From: Paracoccus methylovorus
GTDB lineage: Bacteria > Pseudomonadota > Alphaproteobacteria > Rhodobacterales > Rhodobacteraceae
Assembly (NCBI RefSeq): GCF_016919705.1
Contig: NZ_CP070368.1
Coordinates: 434,001 to 498,000, forward strand
Direction of reading: 5' to 3'
Length of the DNA: 64,000 bases
Positions 53,710 to 61,213 of the stretch are shown here, piece by piece. The translations under genes were made by a program, and so were the position numbers. Each line of letters starts with the position of its first letter. Position 1 is the first letter of the stretch. The notes under the pieces were generated by a model that did no database searches, was not told the origin of the DNA, and saw nothing but the letters and a program-made list of their open reading frames with translations.

Positions 53710-54192
53710 CTAGTCCAAGGGAAGCGCCGTCGTCACCTTCAGTTCCTCCATCGAAAGCAAGGCGGTGACGTTATGGATCTTCACCTCGGAAATCAGCGCC
53801 TGATAGAAGCGATCATAGGCGCGGGCATTTCGCACCCGTACCTTGAGGATATAGTCGATATCCCCCGCCAGCCGATGCGCCTCGATCACCTCGGGGCGGG
53901 CGCGCACGGCGGCAAGGAAGCGGCGCGCCCATTCGGGATCGTGCTCGCTGGTGCGGATCAGCACAAAAAAGCAGGCATCCAACCCCAGCGCGTCGGGATC
54001 AAGCAGTGCGACCTGGGCCCTGATCACCCCCGCCTCGCGCAGTTTGCGAATCCGGTTCCAAACCGGGGTCTTTGACGCCCCCACCCGCGCTGCGATATCG
54101 TCCAGCGACAGGGTGGCGTCCTCTTGCAGCAGGGACAGGATTTTGCGGTCGGTGTCGTCCAGCCGGATAGGTGTTTGTCTGTTGTCGCTCAT
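53710..54192 (-). CDS. Lrp/AsnC family transcriptional regulator (160 aa)
   Basis: Full-length Lrp-type DNA-binding protein. It has an N-terminal winged helix (LDDTDRKILSLLQEDATLSLDDIAARVGASKTPVWNRIRKL split around residues 12-52) and a C-terminal RAM domain with VIEAHRLAGDIDYILKVRV and a closing LLSMEELKVTTALP. It is divergent from the sulfate-reduction operon across a 122-nt A/T-rich gap, so it probably controls that operon in response to a sulfur metabolite; this is inference from position. Confidence 0.93.
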   Translation of the reverse strand: MSDNRQTPIRLDDTDRKILSLLQEDATLSLDDIAARVGASKTPVWNRIRKLREAGVIRAQVALLDPDALGLDACFFVLIRTSEHDPEWARRFLAAVRARPEVIEAHRLAGDIDYILKVRVRNARAYDRFYQALISEVKIHNVTALLSMEELKVTTALPLD

Positions 54193-54314
54193 GCTGAAAC
54201 CTGGTCCTTGCAGCCCTGCTGATATGCGAAGATGTTTCTTATTTTTCCGCCCTACTCGTCAATATGGGGGATTTTTTTCTATATAGATACCAGAGAAAAC
54301 GAAAGGCAAAGGCC
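54193..54314. promoter_or_regulatory. Divergent promoter region of the sulfate-reduction operon
   Basis: A/T-rich gap between the Lrp-type gene and the DUF2849 gene. It includes a TTTCTTATTTTTCC stretch, a run of seven T, and the palindrome TCTATATAGA close to the operon start, a plausible -10 region. No operator could be defined by eye. AAAGG stands just ahead of the DUF2849 ATG. Confidence 0.55.
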
Positions 54315-54659
54315 ATGTCCAAAGGCTTCACCCCGTCCCCCGCCACCCCCGCCGTCATCACTGCGAATGACCTGCGTCAGGGTCATTGCGTGTGGATGCG
54401 TGACGGCGACTGGACCGCCGATCCGCGCGAGGCAGAGCTGTTCGAAGACGAGGCCATTGCCGAGTTGGCCCTTCTTGACGCCATCGCGCAGGCAAGCGTC
54501 GTTGTCGGGCCCTATCTGGCCGAGGCCCGTCGCGGGCCCGATGGATGCCCCGAGCCCACGCATTTCCGCGAGGCGTTCCGCCGCCGGGGGCCTTCCAACT
54601 ATTTCCACGGCAAGCAAGCCGAATTCGCCCAGACCGAACTCGAGGCCAGCAATGTTTGA
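54315..54659 (+). CDS. DUF2849 domain protein (114 aa)
   Basis: Small cytoplasmic protein of the DUF2849 family, regularly found directly before the sulfite reductase gene in alphaproteobacteria; function unknown. Visible segments are ITANDLRQGHCVWMRDGDWTADPREAEL and VVGPYLAEARRGPDG, ending PTHFREAFRRRGPSNYFHGKQ. The ATG at 54315 has AAAGG upstream; an earlier in-frame ATG lies in the promoter region. It overlaps cysI by 8 nt. Confidence 0.88.
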   Translation: MSKGFTPSPATPAVITANDLRQGHCVWMRDGDWTADPREAELFEDEAIAELALLDAIAQASVVVGPYLAEARRGPDGCPEPTHFREAFRRRGPSNYFHGKQAEFAQTELEASNV

Positions 54660-56316
54660 TGCGCGTCCCCAGCATAACGACCAGCACCGCGAATACCTGC
54701 GCCACCGCGCCCAGCAGTTCCGCCGGCAGGTCGAACGCCGACTGGACGGCAGCCTGACCGAAGAGGAGTTCCGCCCTCTGCGGCTGATGAACGGCGTCTA
54801 TTTGCAGCTTCATTCCTATATGTATCGGGTGGCGATTCCCTATGGGGCGTTTACGCCGGATCAGTTGCGCATGCTGGGCCATGTCGCCGATCGTTGGGAC
54901 CGGGGCTATGGGCATTTCACCACCCGGACCAATATCCAGTTCCACTGGCACAAGCTGGTCGACATCCCCGATTCCATGGAAGCGCTGAACTCGGTCGGCA
55001 TCCACAGCATCCAGACTTCGGGCAACACCATCCGCAACATCAACGCCGATGCCTTTGCCGGCGCGGCGGCCGACGAGTTGGAAGATCCGCGCCCCTGGGC
55101 CGAGCTTGTGCGCCGCTGGTCCACCGACCACGCCGAATTTCAGTTCTTGCCGCGCAAATTCAAGATCTCGGTCTCGGCCGGCAAACAGGACCGCTCGGCG
55201 GTTTCGGCCTATGATATCGGGTTGCGCATTGTCGAGCAGGACGGCGTGCGGGGCTTTCAGGTCTGGGTCGGCGGCGGTTTGGGTCGGACGCCCCATCTGG
55301 GGCAGGTGGTGCGCGAGTTCCTGCCGCAGGCTGATCTGCTGCCTTATCTGGAGGCGATCCTTGCTGTCTATAACCTGACCGGCCGCCGCGACAACAAATG
55401 GAAGGCCCGGATCAAGATCACCGTGGCCGAGCGTGGCCTTGAGGTGATGCGGGCCGACATCGAAGAGGAATTCCTGCGCCGCCGCCAGCAGTTCTCGGGG
55501 CTGGATCAGGAAATCCTGAACGGCCTGCGCGCCCAGTTCGCACCGCCCGAGTTCCTCGATGCGCCCGTCGAGGGCTATGAGGCGGCGCGCGCGGCAAACG
55601 GCGCCTTTCGGTCTTGGACCGACACCAACCTGCATCCGCACCGCATCCCGGGCTATGCCAGCGCCATCATCACCCTGAAGGGGCCGGGCGAAACGCCGGG
55701 CGACATGAGCGCCGATCAGATGCGGCTGGTTGCCGATCTGGCCGAGCGGCTGGCCCATGGCGACATCCGCGTGAACCATGACCAGAACCTGGTCCTGCCG
55801 CATGTTCGCAAGGCCGACCTGACCGAAATCTATGCCGCGCTGCGCGAAGCGGGGCTGGCCACGGCCAATGCCGGCAAGATCACGGACATCATCGCATGCC
55901 CCGGCATGGATTATTGCACGCTGGCGACCGCACGCTCGATCCCGATCGCCAAGGACATCGCCGCGCATTTCCGCGCCCGCGGCCTTGAGGACGAGATCGG
56001 CGAGATGAAGATCCGCATCTCGGGCTGCATCAACGCCTGCGGCCATCACCATCTGGGCCATATCGGTATTCTTGGTCTGGACCGGGCGGGGGTCGAGAAC
56101 TACCAGATCACGCTTGGCGGCGACGGGTATGAGACCCCGACGCTAGGACAGCGTGCCGGCGCGGGCTTTCCCGCAGAAGAGGTCGTCCCGGCCATCAACC
56201 GGCTGGTCGACGCCTATCTGGAACTGCGTGAATCGCCTCAGGAGCGCTTCATCGACGCCTATCGTCGGCTAGGGGTGGCTCCGTTCAAAGCGGCGCTGTA
56301 TCCGGCCGATGCTTGA
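54652..56316 (+). CDS. cysI: Sulfite (nitrite/sulfite-type) reductase hemoprotein (554 aa)
   Basis: Siroheme and [4Fe-4S] enzyme reducing sulfite to sulfide with six electrons. Two ferredoxin-like repeats are seen (first YRVAIPYGAFTPDQL, with GYGHFTTRTNIQFHWHKL and TSGNTIRNI). The cluster-siroheme cysteines are in CPGMDYCTLATA (C-x5-C) and GCINACGHHHLG (C-x3-C). There is no cysJ, so electrons likely come through ferredoxin and the FNR encoded downstream. The start is the ATG at 54652. It overlaps cysH by 8 nt. Confidence 0.94.
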   Translation: MFDARPQHNDQHREYLRHRAQQFRRQVERRLDGSLTEEEFRPLRLMNGVYLQLHSYMYRVAIPYGAFTPDQLRMLGHVADRWDRGYGHFTTRTNIQFHWHKLVDIPDSMEALNSVGIHSIQTSGNTIRNINADAFAGAAADELEDPRPWAELVRRWSTDHAEFQFLPRKFKISVSAGKQDRSAVSAYDIGLRIVEQDGVRGFQVWVGGGLGRTPHLGQVVREFLPQADLLPYLEAILAVYNLTGRRDNKWKARIKITVAERGLEVMRADIEEEFLRRRQQFSGLDQEILNGLRAQFAPPEFLDAPVEGYEAARAANGAFRSWTDTNLHPHRIPGYASAIITLKGPGETPGDMSADQMRLVADLAERLAHGDIRVNHDQNLVLPHVRKADLTEIYAALREAGLATANAGKITDIIACPGMDYCTLATARSIPIAKDIAAHFRARGLEDEIGEMKIRISGCINACGHHHLGHIGILGLDRAGVENYQITLGGDGYETPTLGQRAGAGFPAEEVVPAINRLVDAYLELRESPQERFIDAYRRLGVAPFKAALYPADA

Positions 56317-57040
56317 TCAGACGCTGGATGCCCGCGCGACGCGGCTGAACGATCGCTACAGGCATCACGCCGCGACCGAGGTCCTGCGGCGTGCGCTGCG
56401 CGACCCCGATCTGGGCCAGACGACCTTGGTGTCCAGCTTTGGGGCGGAATCGGTGGTGCTGTTGCACATGGTTTCGGTCGTGGCGCCCGGGACGCCGGTG
56501 CTGTTCATCGATACGATGATGCTTTTCCAGGAAACGCTGGATTATCAGCTGGAAGTGACCGAAAAGCTGAAGCTGACCGATGTGCGGGTGATCCGCGCCA
56601 CCGAACGCGAGGTGGCGCTGAACGACCCCGACGGCACCTTGCATCAGTTCAATACGGATGCTTGCTGCGATTTCCGCAAGACCATCCCGCTGGAACGTGA
56701 ACTGGGAAGATTCGATGCCTGGATCACGGGCCGCAAGCGGTTTCAGGGCGGCGAGCGGCAGCAGCTTGAGTTCTTTGAATCCGAGCCCCCTTCGCGGCTG
56801 CGCATCAATCCGCTGGCGCACTGGCGTCCGCAGGACGTGCAGGACTATATGGCCGAAAACAATCTGCCGCGTCATCCTCTGGTCGCACGGGGCTATGCAT
56901 CGATCGGTTGCGCGCCCTGCACCTCTCCGGTCAAAGCCGGCGAGGATCCGCGCGCCGGTCGCTGGCGGGGCAGCCAAAAGACCGAATGCGGCATCCATTT
57001 CATCGGCGGGCGCATGGTCCGTGTAGGAGCGAAGGCATGA
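56309..57040 (+). CDS. cysH: Assimilatory APS/PAPS reductase with [4Fe-4S] cluster (243 aa)
   Basis: Reduces adenylylsulfate (APS) to sulfite. The P-loop-like SSFGAESVVLL and the conserved FIDTMMLFQETL open the domain. Cluster cysteines are in DACCDFRK and GCAPCT, the CC...CxxC set that marks APS-using, iron-sulfur-type enzymes. The catalytic Cys is in TECGIHF near the C-terminus. It overlaps cysI at the start and DUF934 at the end (ATGA). Confidence 0.96.
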   Translation: MLDQTLDARATRLNDRYRHHAATEVLRRALRDPDLGQTTLVSSFGAESVVLLHMVSVVAPGTPVLFIDTMMLFQETLDYQLEVTEKLKLTDVRVIRATEREVALNDPDGTLHQFNTDACCDFRKTIPLERELGRFDAWITGRKRFQGGERQQLEFFESEPPSRLRINPLAHWRPQDVQDYMAENNLPRHPLVARGYASIGCAPCTSPVKAGEDPRAGRWRGSQKTECGIHFIGGRMVRVGAKA

Positions 57041-57408
57041 GCGAATTCATTCTGGTCCGCGATGACGGATTTCATCCCCATGACGGGGCCGAACCCGTTG
57101 TGCTGGCGCCGGACACCGATCGGGCCAGCCTGGAGGGCTATCTGGACCAGCAGCTTATCGCCATCGACTTTCCGGCGATGACCGACGGGCGCGGTTTTTC
57201 GCTGGCCCGTATCCTGCGCGAAAAAGGTTACAAGGGCCGGCTGCGCGCCGTGGGTGCGCTGATTTCCGACCAATATGCCATGGCGCGCCGCGTCGGCTTT
57301 GACGAGGTCCAGATCCCCGCCGCGCTGGCTGAACGCCAGCCGCAGGACCAGTGGCTCTTTCGTGCCGACTGGCAGGACTGGGACCATCGGTCGCGGCTTG
57401 CCGGCTGA
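57037..57408 (+). CDS. DUF934 family protein (123 aa)
   Basis: Small cytoplasmic protein of DUF934, almost always linked to cysH and cysI; mechanism unknown. The family block is IDFPAMTDGRGFSLARILREKGYKG (split about residues 48-72) with GALISDQYAMARRVGFDEVQ after it. Coupled to cysH by ATGA, so it belongs to the sulfate-reduction operon. Confidence 0.92.
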   Translation: MSEFILVRDDGFHPHDGAEPVVLAPDTDRASLEGYLDQQLIAIDFPAMTDGRGFSLARILREKGYKGRLRAVGALISDQYAMARRVGFDEVQIPAALAERQPQDQWLFRADWQDWDHRSRLAG

Positions 57409-57461
57409 ACCCCGGGGTTTCGCCCCGCCTTCTCATGCATTAGATAAACCGGGACCCGAAC

Positions 57462-58298
57462 ATGACACTGGATCTTTCCGTGGACCTCGCCGCCAAACCT
57501 GCCAAGACGCTGCCCGATGCCCAAACCGTGACCTCGGTCAGGCACTGGACCGACCGGCTGTTCTCGTTCCGCGTAACGCGCCCCGCCAGCCTGCGTTTCC
57601 GTTCGGGTGAATTCGTCATGATCGGCCTGCCGGACGACAACGGCAAACCGATCCTGCGCGCTTATTCCATCGCCTCGCCCAACTGGGACGATGAGCTCGA
57701 GTTCTATTCGATCAAGGTGCCGGATGGCCCGCTGACCTCGCGGCTGCAGAACATCCAGCCGGGCGACCAGATCATCCTGCGCCCCAAGCCGGTGGGGACG
57801 CTGGTGCTGGACGCGCTGCTGCCCGGCAAACGCATGTGGTTTCTGGCGACCGGCACCGGCATCGCGCCCTTTGCCAGCCTGATGCGCGATCCCGAAACCT
57901 ATGAGCGCTGCGAGCAGGTCATCATGATGCATACCTGCCGCACCGCGGACGAACTGGCCTATGGCCGCGAACTGGTCGAGAACCTGCGCCACGATCCGCT
58001 GCTGGGCGAACTTTACGGCGAGGAATTCGCCAGTCGCCTGCTGTATTACCCCACGACCACGCGGGAGCAGACGCAATACATGGGCCGGATCACGGACAAC
58101 CTGACCTCGGGCAAGGTATTCGCCGATCTGAACCTGCCGCCGATGGATGCGGCAAATGATCGCGCCATGATCTGTGGCAGTCTGGCATTCAACACCGACG
58201 TAAAAGCGGTGCTGGAAGGTTTCGGTCTGCGCGAGGGCGCCAACAGCGATCCCAAGGAATTCGTGGTCGAAAAAGCCTTTGTCGGCGATGGGGTCTGA
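57462..58298 (+). CDS. fpr: Ferredoxin--NADP reductase (278 aa)
   Basis: FAD enzyme passing electrons between NADPH and ferredoxin, here presumably for sulfite and APS reduction. The FAD motif RAYSIASP is near residue 67, the NADP-binding GTGIAPFASLMRDP near residue 130, and the C-terminus ends VVEKAFVGDG, as in the bacterial class typified by Rhodobacter Fpr. It lies 53 nt after DUF934 and closes the operon. A hairpin and box copy G follow. Confidence 0.95.
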   Translation: MTLDLSVDLAAKPAKTLPDAQTVTSVRHWTDRLFSFRVTRPASLRFRSGEFVMIGLPDDNGKPILRAYSIASPNWDDELEFYSIKVPDGPLTSRLQNIQPGDQIILRPKPVGTLVLDALLPGKRMWFLATGTGIAPFASLMRDPETYERCEQVIMMHTCRTADELAYGRELVENLRHDPLLGELYGEEFASRLLYYPTTTREQTQYMGRITDNLTSGKVFADLNLPPMDAANDRAMICGSLAFNTDVKAVLEGFGLREGANSDPKEFVVEKAFVGDGV

Positions 58299-58316
58299 CA
58301 AGGTCTGATGTCATAG

Positions 58317-58337
58317 CCGGGGGCTTTGCGCCCCCGG
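58317..58337 (+). terminator. Hairpin after fpr
   Basis: Perfect 8-bp stem CCGGGGGC / GCCCCCGG with a 5-nt loop, 19 nt after the stop codon. There is no T-run; the TATTT box follows 12 nt later. Confidence 0.65.
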
Positions 58338-58345
58338 ACCCCCGC

Positions 58346-58369
58346 AGGATATTTGGTCACGAAAGAAGC
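58346..58369 (+). repeat. Intergenic TATTT-GAAGAAG box, copy G
   Basis: AGGATATTTGG plus TCACGAAAGAAGC, downstream of the hairpin at 58317-58337. It is nearly identical to copy E over the second half. Confidence 0.75.
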
Positions 58370-58433
58370 CCGGCGTTGACAGTTCGCCGGGCGATGCCCA
58401 TGTTCCGGCGCCGAATCAAGCGAAGGAATTTTC

Positions 58434-61007
58434 ATGCCTGTCGTCGTCGTTGAGTCTCCGGCCAAGGCCAAAACGATCAACAAATATCTGGGTGACGACT
58501 ATACGGTTCTGGCCTCGTTCGGGCATGTGCGCGACCTGCCGCCCAAGGACGGAAGCGTCGATCCCGAGGCGGATTTCACCATGAAATGGGAGGTCGCCTC
58601 GGAATCGAAGAAGCACGTCAAGGCGATCAAGGACGCGTTGGCCTCGGACCCCAATCTGATCCTGGCCACCGACCCTGATCGCGAGGGCGAGGCGATTTCG
58701 TGGCACTTGCTGGAAACGCTTGCGCCGGCGCTGAAAAAAGGGGCGGAGGTCAGCCGCGTTACCTTCAACGCCATCACCAAAGCCGCAGTGACCGAAGCCA
58801 TGGCCAATCCGCGCCAGATCGACCAGCCGTTGGTCGATGCCTATCTGGCGCGTCGGGCGCTGGATTATCTGGTCGGTTTCAACCTGTCCCCGGTTCTGTG
58901 GCGCAAGCTGCCCGGCGCGAAATCGGCGGGTCGTGTGCAGTCGGTCGCATTGCGGGTGATCGTCGACCGCGAGATGGAGATCGAGGCCTTCAGAGCCCGT
59001 GAATACTGGTCGGTCCATGCCCGTCTGGCAACGCCCCGGGGCGACGAATACGATGCGGCGATGACCGTGTTTGGCGGCAAGAAGCTGGAACGCTTCGATC
59101 TGGCCGACGAGGAACAGGCGAAGCTGGCGGTTGCCGCCATCGCCTCGCGCGAATTGAAGGTTCTGAGTGTGGCCGCCAAGCCCGCCAGCCGCAATCCGTG
59201 GCCCCCCTTCATGACCTCGACCCTGCAACAGGAGGCCAGCCGCAAGCTGGGCCTTGGCGCGCGGGCCTGCATGTCGGCGGCGCAGCGACTTTATGAGGCT
59301 GGGCATATCACCTATATGCGGACCGACGGGATCGATATGGCCCCCGAGGCCGTGATGGCGGCGCGCGACGCCATCAAGAAGCGATTCGGTGAACAATACC
59401 TGCCAAAATCGCCGCGCATGTACAAGAACAAGGCCAAGAACGCGCAAGAGGCGCATGAATGCATCCGGCCGACCGACATGATGCTGTCGCCCGACAGGCT
59501 GCCGGTCGCGGACAAGGATCAGAAGGCGCTTTATGACCTGGTCTGGAAGCGCACCATTGCCAGCCAGATGGAATCGGCCCGGATGGAGCGCACCACGGTC
59601 GAGATCGGCTCGGCGGACGGACAGGTGGGGCTGCGCGCCAACGGGCAGGTCATGTTGTTCGACGGGTTTCTGAAGGTTTACGATCAGGGCCGTGACGATG
59701 ATGAGGACGAGGACGGTCGCCGCCTGCCGTTGATCGAAGAGGGCGAACAGAGCGAGCGGCGTTCCGTCACGCCCGAGCAGCATTTCACCCAACCGCCCCC
59801 GCGCTATACGGAGGCCACGCTGGTCAAGCGGATGGAAGAGTTGGGAATTGGCCGACCTTCGACCTATGCCAGCATCGTCACGACCATTCAGGACCGCGAC
59901 TATGTTCGCAAGGATCAGAACCGGCTGATCCCCGAGGACAAGGGGCGGCTGGTCACGATCTTTCTGCTGAAATATTTCCCGCGCTACGTCAGCTATGACT
60001 TCACCGCCAATCTGGAAGGCGAACTTGACGACATCTCCTCGGGCGAGCGCGCCTATCGCGAGGTTCTGCGCCGGTTTTGGCGTGACTTCACGGCGGCGCT
60101 GGAGGGGACGTCCGAACTGCGCATCAGCGAGGTGCTGGAGGCGATCGACGAAACGCTGGCCCCGCATCTTTATCCGCCACGGCCCGACGGTTCGGACCCG
60201 CGCGAATGTCCGCTGTGCCACAAGGGGCGGCTGCATCTGAAAACGGCGCGCTCTGGCGGGGCCTTTATCGGCTGCACGAATTACCCCGAATGCCGCTTTA
60301 CCCGCCCGATCAGCTCGCCCGATGCCGAGGTGGTCGGCGATGCCGTACTGGGCATCGATAGTGGTGATGAGATCAGTCTGAAGAACGGACGCTTCGGCCC
60401 TTATGTCCAACGCGGCGAGGCAACGGCCGAAAACCCGAAACCGCCACGTGCCTCGATACCCAAAGGCTGGGAACTGGCCTCGGTCGATCTGGAGCGTGCG
60501 TTGGCACTACTGGCCTTGCCGCGCGAGATTGGTCCGCATCCCGAAGACGGCGTACCCGTGGAGGCCGGGATCGGCCGCTATGGCCCCTATGTGAAGCACG
60601 GTGCGAAATACGCCAACCTGCCGGATGTGGACGAGGTGTTCACCATCGGCATGAACCGCGCGGTCGAGGTGCTGGCGTCCAAGCAATCGCGGGGGAGGGC
60701 GGCTGCGGTCGCTCCGCTGGCTGAGCTTGGCGAGCATCCCCAAGGCGGGCCGGTGCAGGTGATGAACGGCCGCTATGGGCCTTACGTCAAATGGGGCAAG
60801 GTGAATGCGACGTTGCCCCGCGATCTGGAACCCGGTGCCGTCACGATGGAGCGTGCGCTGGAACTGATCGCAGAGAAAGCCTCGAAATCGGGAAAAAAAC
60901 CGGCGAAGAAGCCTGCCGAAAAGAAACCTGCTGCAAAGAAGCCTGCGACGAAAAAGCCTGCCGCGAAAAAAACGGCCAAGACAACCGCGGTGAAAAACAC
61001 CGGATAA
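58434..61007 (+). CDS. topA: DNA topoisomerase I (857 aa)
   Basis: Type IA enzyme relaxing negative supercoils. The N-terminal Toprim domain has VESPAKAKTINKYLG and DPDREGEAISWHL. The active-site Tyr is in HITYMRTDGIDM. One zinc ribbon is clear in CPLCHKGRL ... GCTNYPECRFTRP. Several RYGPYVK-type repeats follow (GRFGPYVQRG, GRYGPYVKHG, GRYGPYVKWG). The tail is a Lys/Ala/Pro-rich DNA-binding stretch. It starts 136 nt after fpr with its own AAGGA ribosome-binding site. Confidence 0.98.
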   Translation: MPVVVVESPAKAKTINKYLGDDYTVLASFGHVRDLPPKDGSVDPEADFTMKWEVASESKKHVKAIKDALASDPNLILATDPDREGEAISWHLLETLAPALKKGAEVSRVTFNAITKAAVTEAMANPRQIDQPLVDAYLARRALDYLVGFNLSPVLWRKLPGAKSAGRVQSVALRVIVDREMEIEAFRAREYWSVHARLATPRGDEYDAAMTVFGGKKLERFDLADEEQAKLAVAAIASRELKVLSVAAKPASRNPWPPFMTSTLQQEASRKLGLGARACMSAAQRLYEAGHITYMRTDGIDMAPEAVMAARDAIKKRFGEQYLPKSPRMYKNKAKNAQEAHECIRPTDMMLSPDRLPVADKDQKALYDLVWKRTIASQMESARMERTTVEIGSADGQVGLRANGQVMLFDGFLKVYDQGRDDDEDEDGRRLPLIEEGEQSERRSVTPEQHFTQPPPRYTEATLVKRMEELGIGRPSTYASIVTTIQDRDYVRKDQNRLIPEDKGRLVTIFLLKYFPRYVSYDFTANLEGELDDISSGERAYREVLRRFWRDFTAALEGTSELRISEVLEAIDETLAPHLYPPRPDGSDPRECPLCHKGRLHLKTARSGGAFIGCTNYPECRFTRPISSPDAEVVGDAVLGIDSGDEISLKNGRFGPYVQRGEATAENPKPPRASIPKGWELASVDLERALALLALPREIGPHPEDGVPVEAGIGRYGPYVKHGAKYANLPDVDEVFTIGMNRAVEVLASKQSRGRAAAVAPLAELGEHPQGGPVQVMNGRYGPYVKWGKVNATLPRDLEPGAVTMERALELIAEKASKSGKKPAKKPAEKKPAAKKPATKKPAAKKTAKTTAVKNTG

Positions 61008-61033
61008 GGCGCCAGGCGTAACGGCCGCACTTT

Positions 61034-61055
61034 GGGTATTTTTACAACGAAGAAG
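61034..61055 (+). repeat. Intergenic TATTT-GAAGAAG box, copy H
   Basis: GGGTATTTTTA plus CAACGAAGAAG, 27 nt after topA. Together with copy I it forms an inverted pair. Confidence 0.7.
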
Positions 61056-61091
61056 CACGCAGAGGCTTGGCAAATAGGGTGCGGCGCAGGT

Positions 61092-61112
61092 CTTCTCCGT
61101 TGCCAAATACCC
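61092..61112 (-). repeat. Intergenic TATTT-GAAGAAG box, copy I
   Basis: On the minus strand it reads GGGTATTTGG plus CAACGGAGAAG. It faces copy H across 36 nt in the topA-ggt gap. Confidence 0.7.
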
Positions 61113-61213
61113 TTGTCACGACTTGCGGGTTGGCGCATCCGTATGAATTCGGCTTTTTGATCCAAGCCATTGTGCTGCTAGGCTTGGCCGGAAAAGGCTG
61201 GGTGGAGAGCGCC

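Noticed and set aside
58416..60410. Open reading frame of 664 codons on the minus strand
   Set aside because: It lies entirely antisense to topA, whose catalytic motifs are intact, and has no recognisable domain.
60888..61004. Simple repeat (Lys/Ala/Pro codons) at the end of topA
   Set aside because: It is a common low-complexity DNA-binding tail of topoisomerase I, not a separate repeat element.
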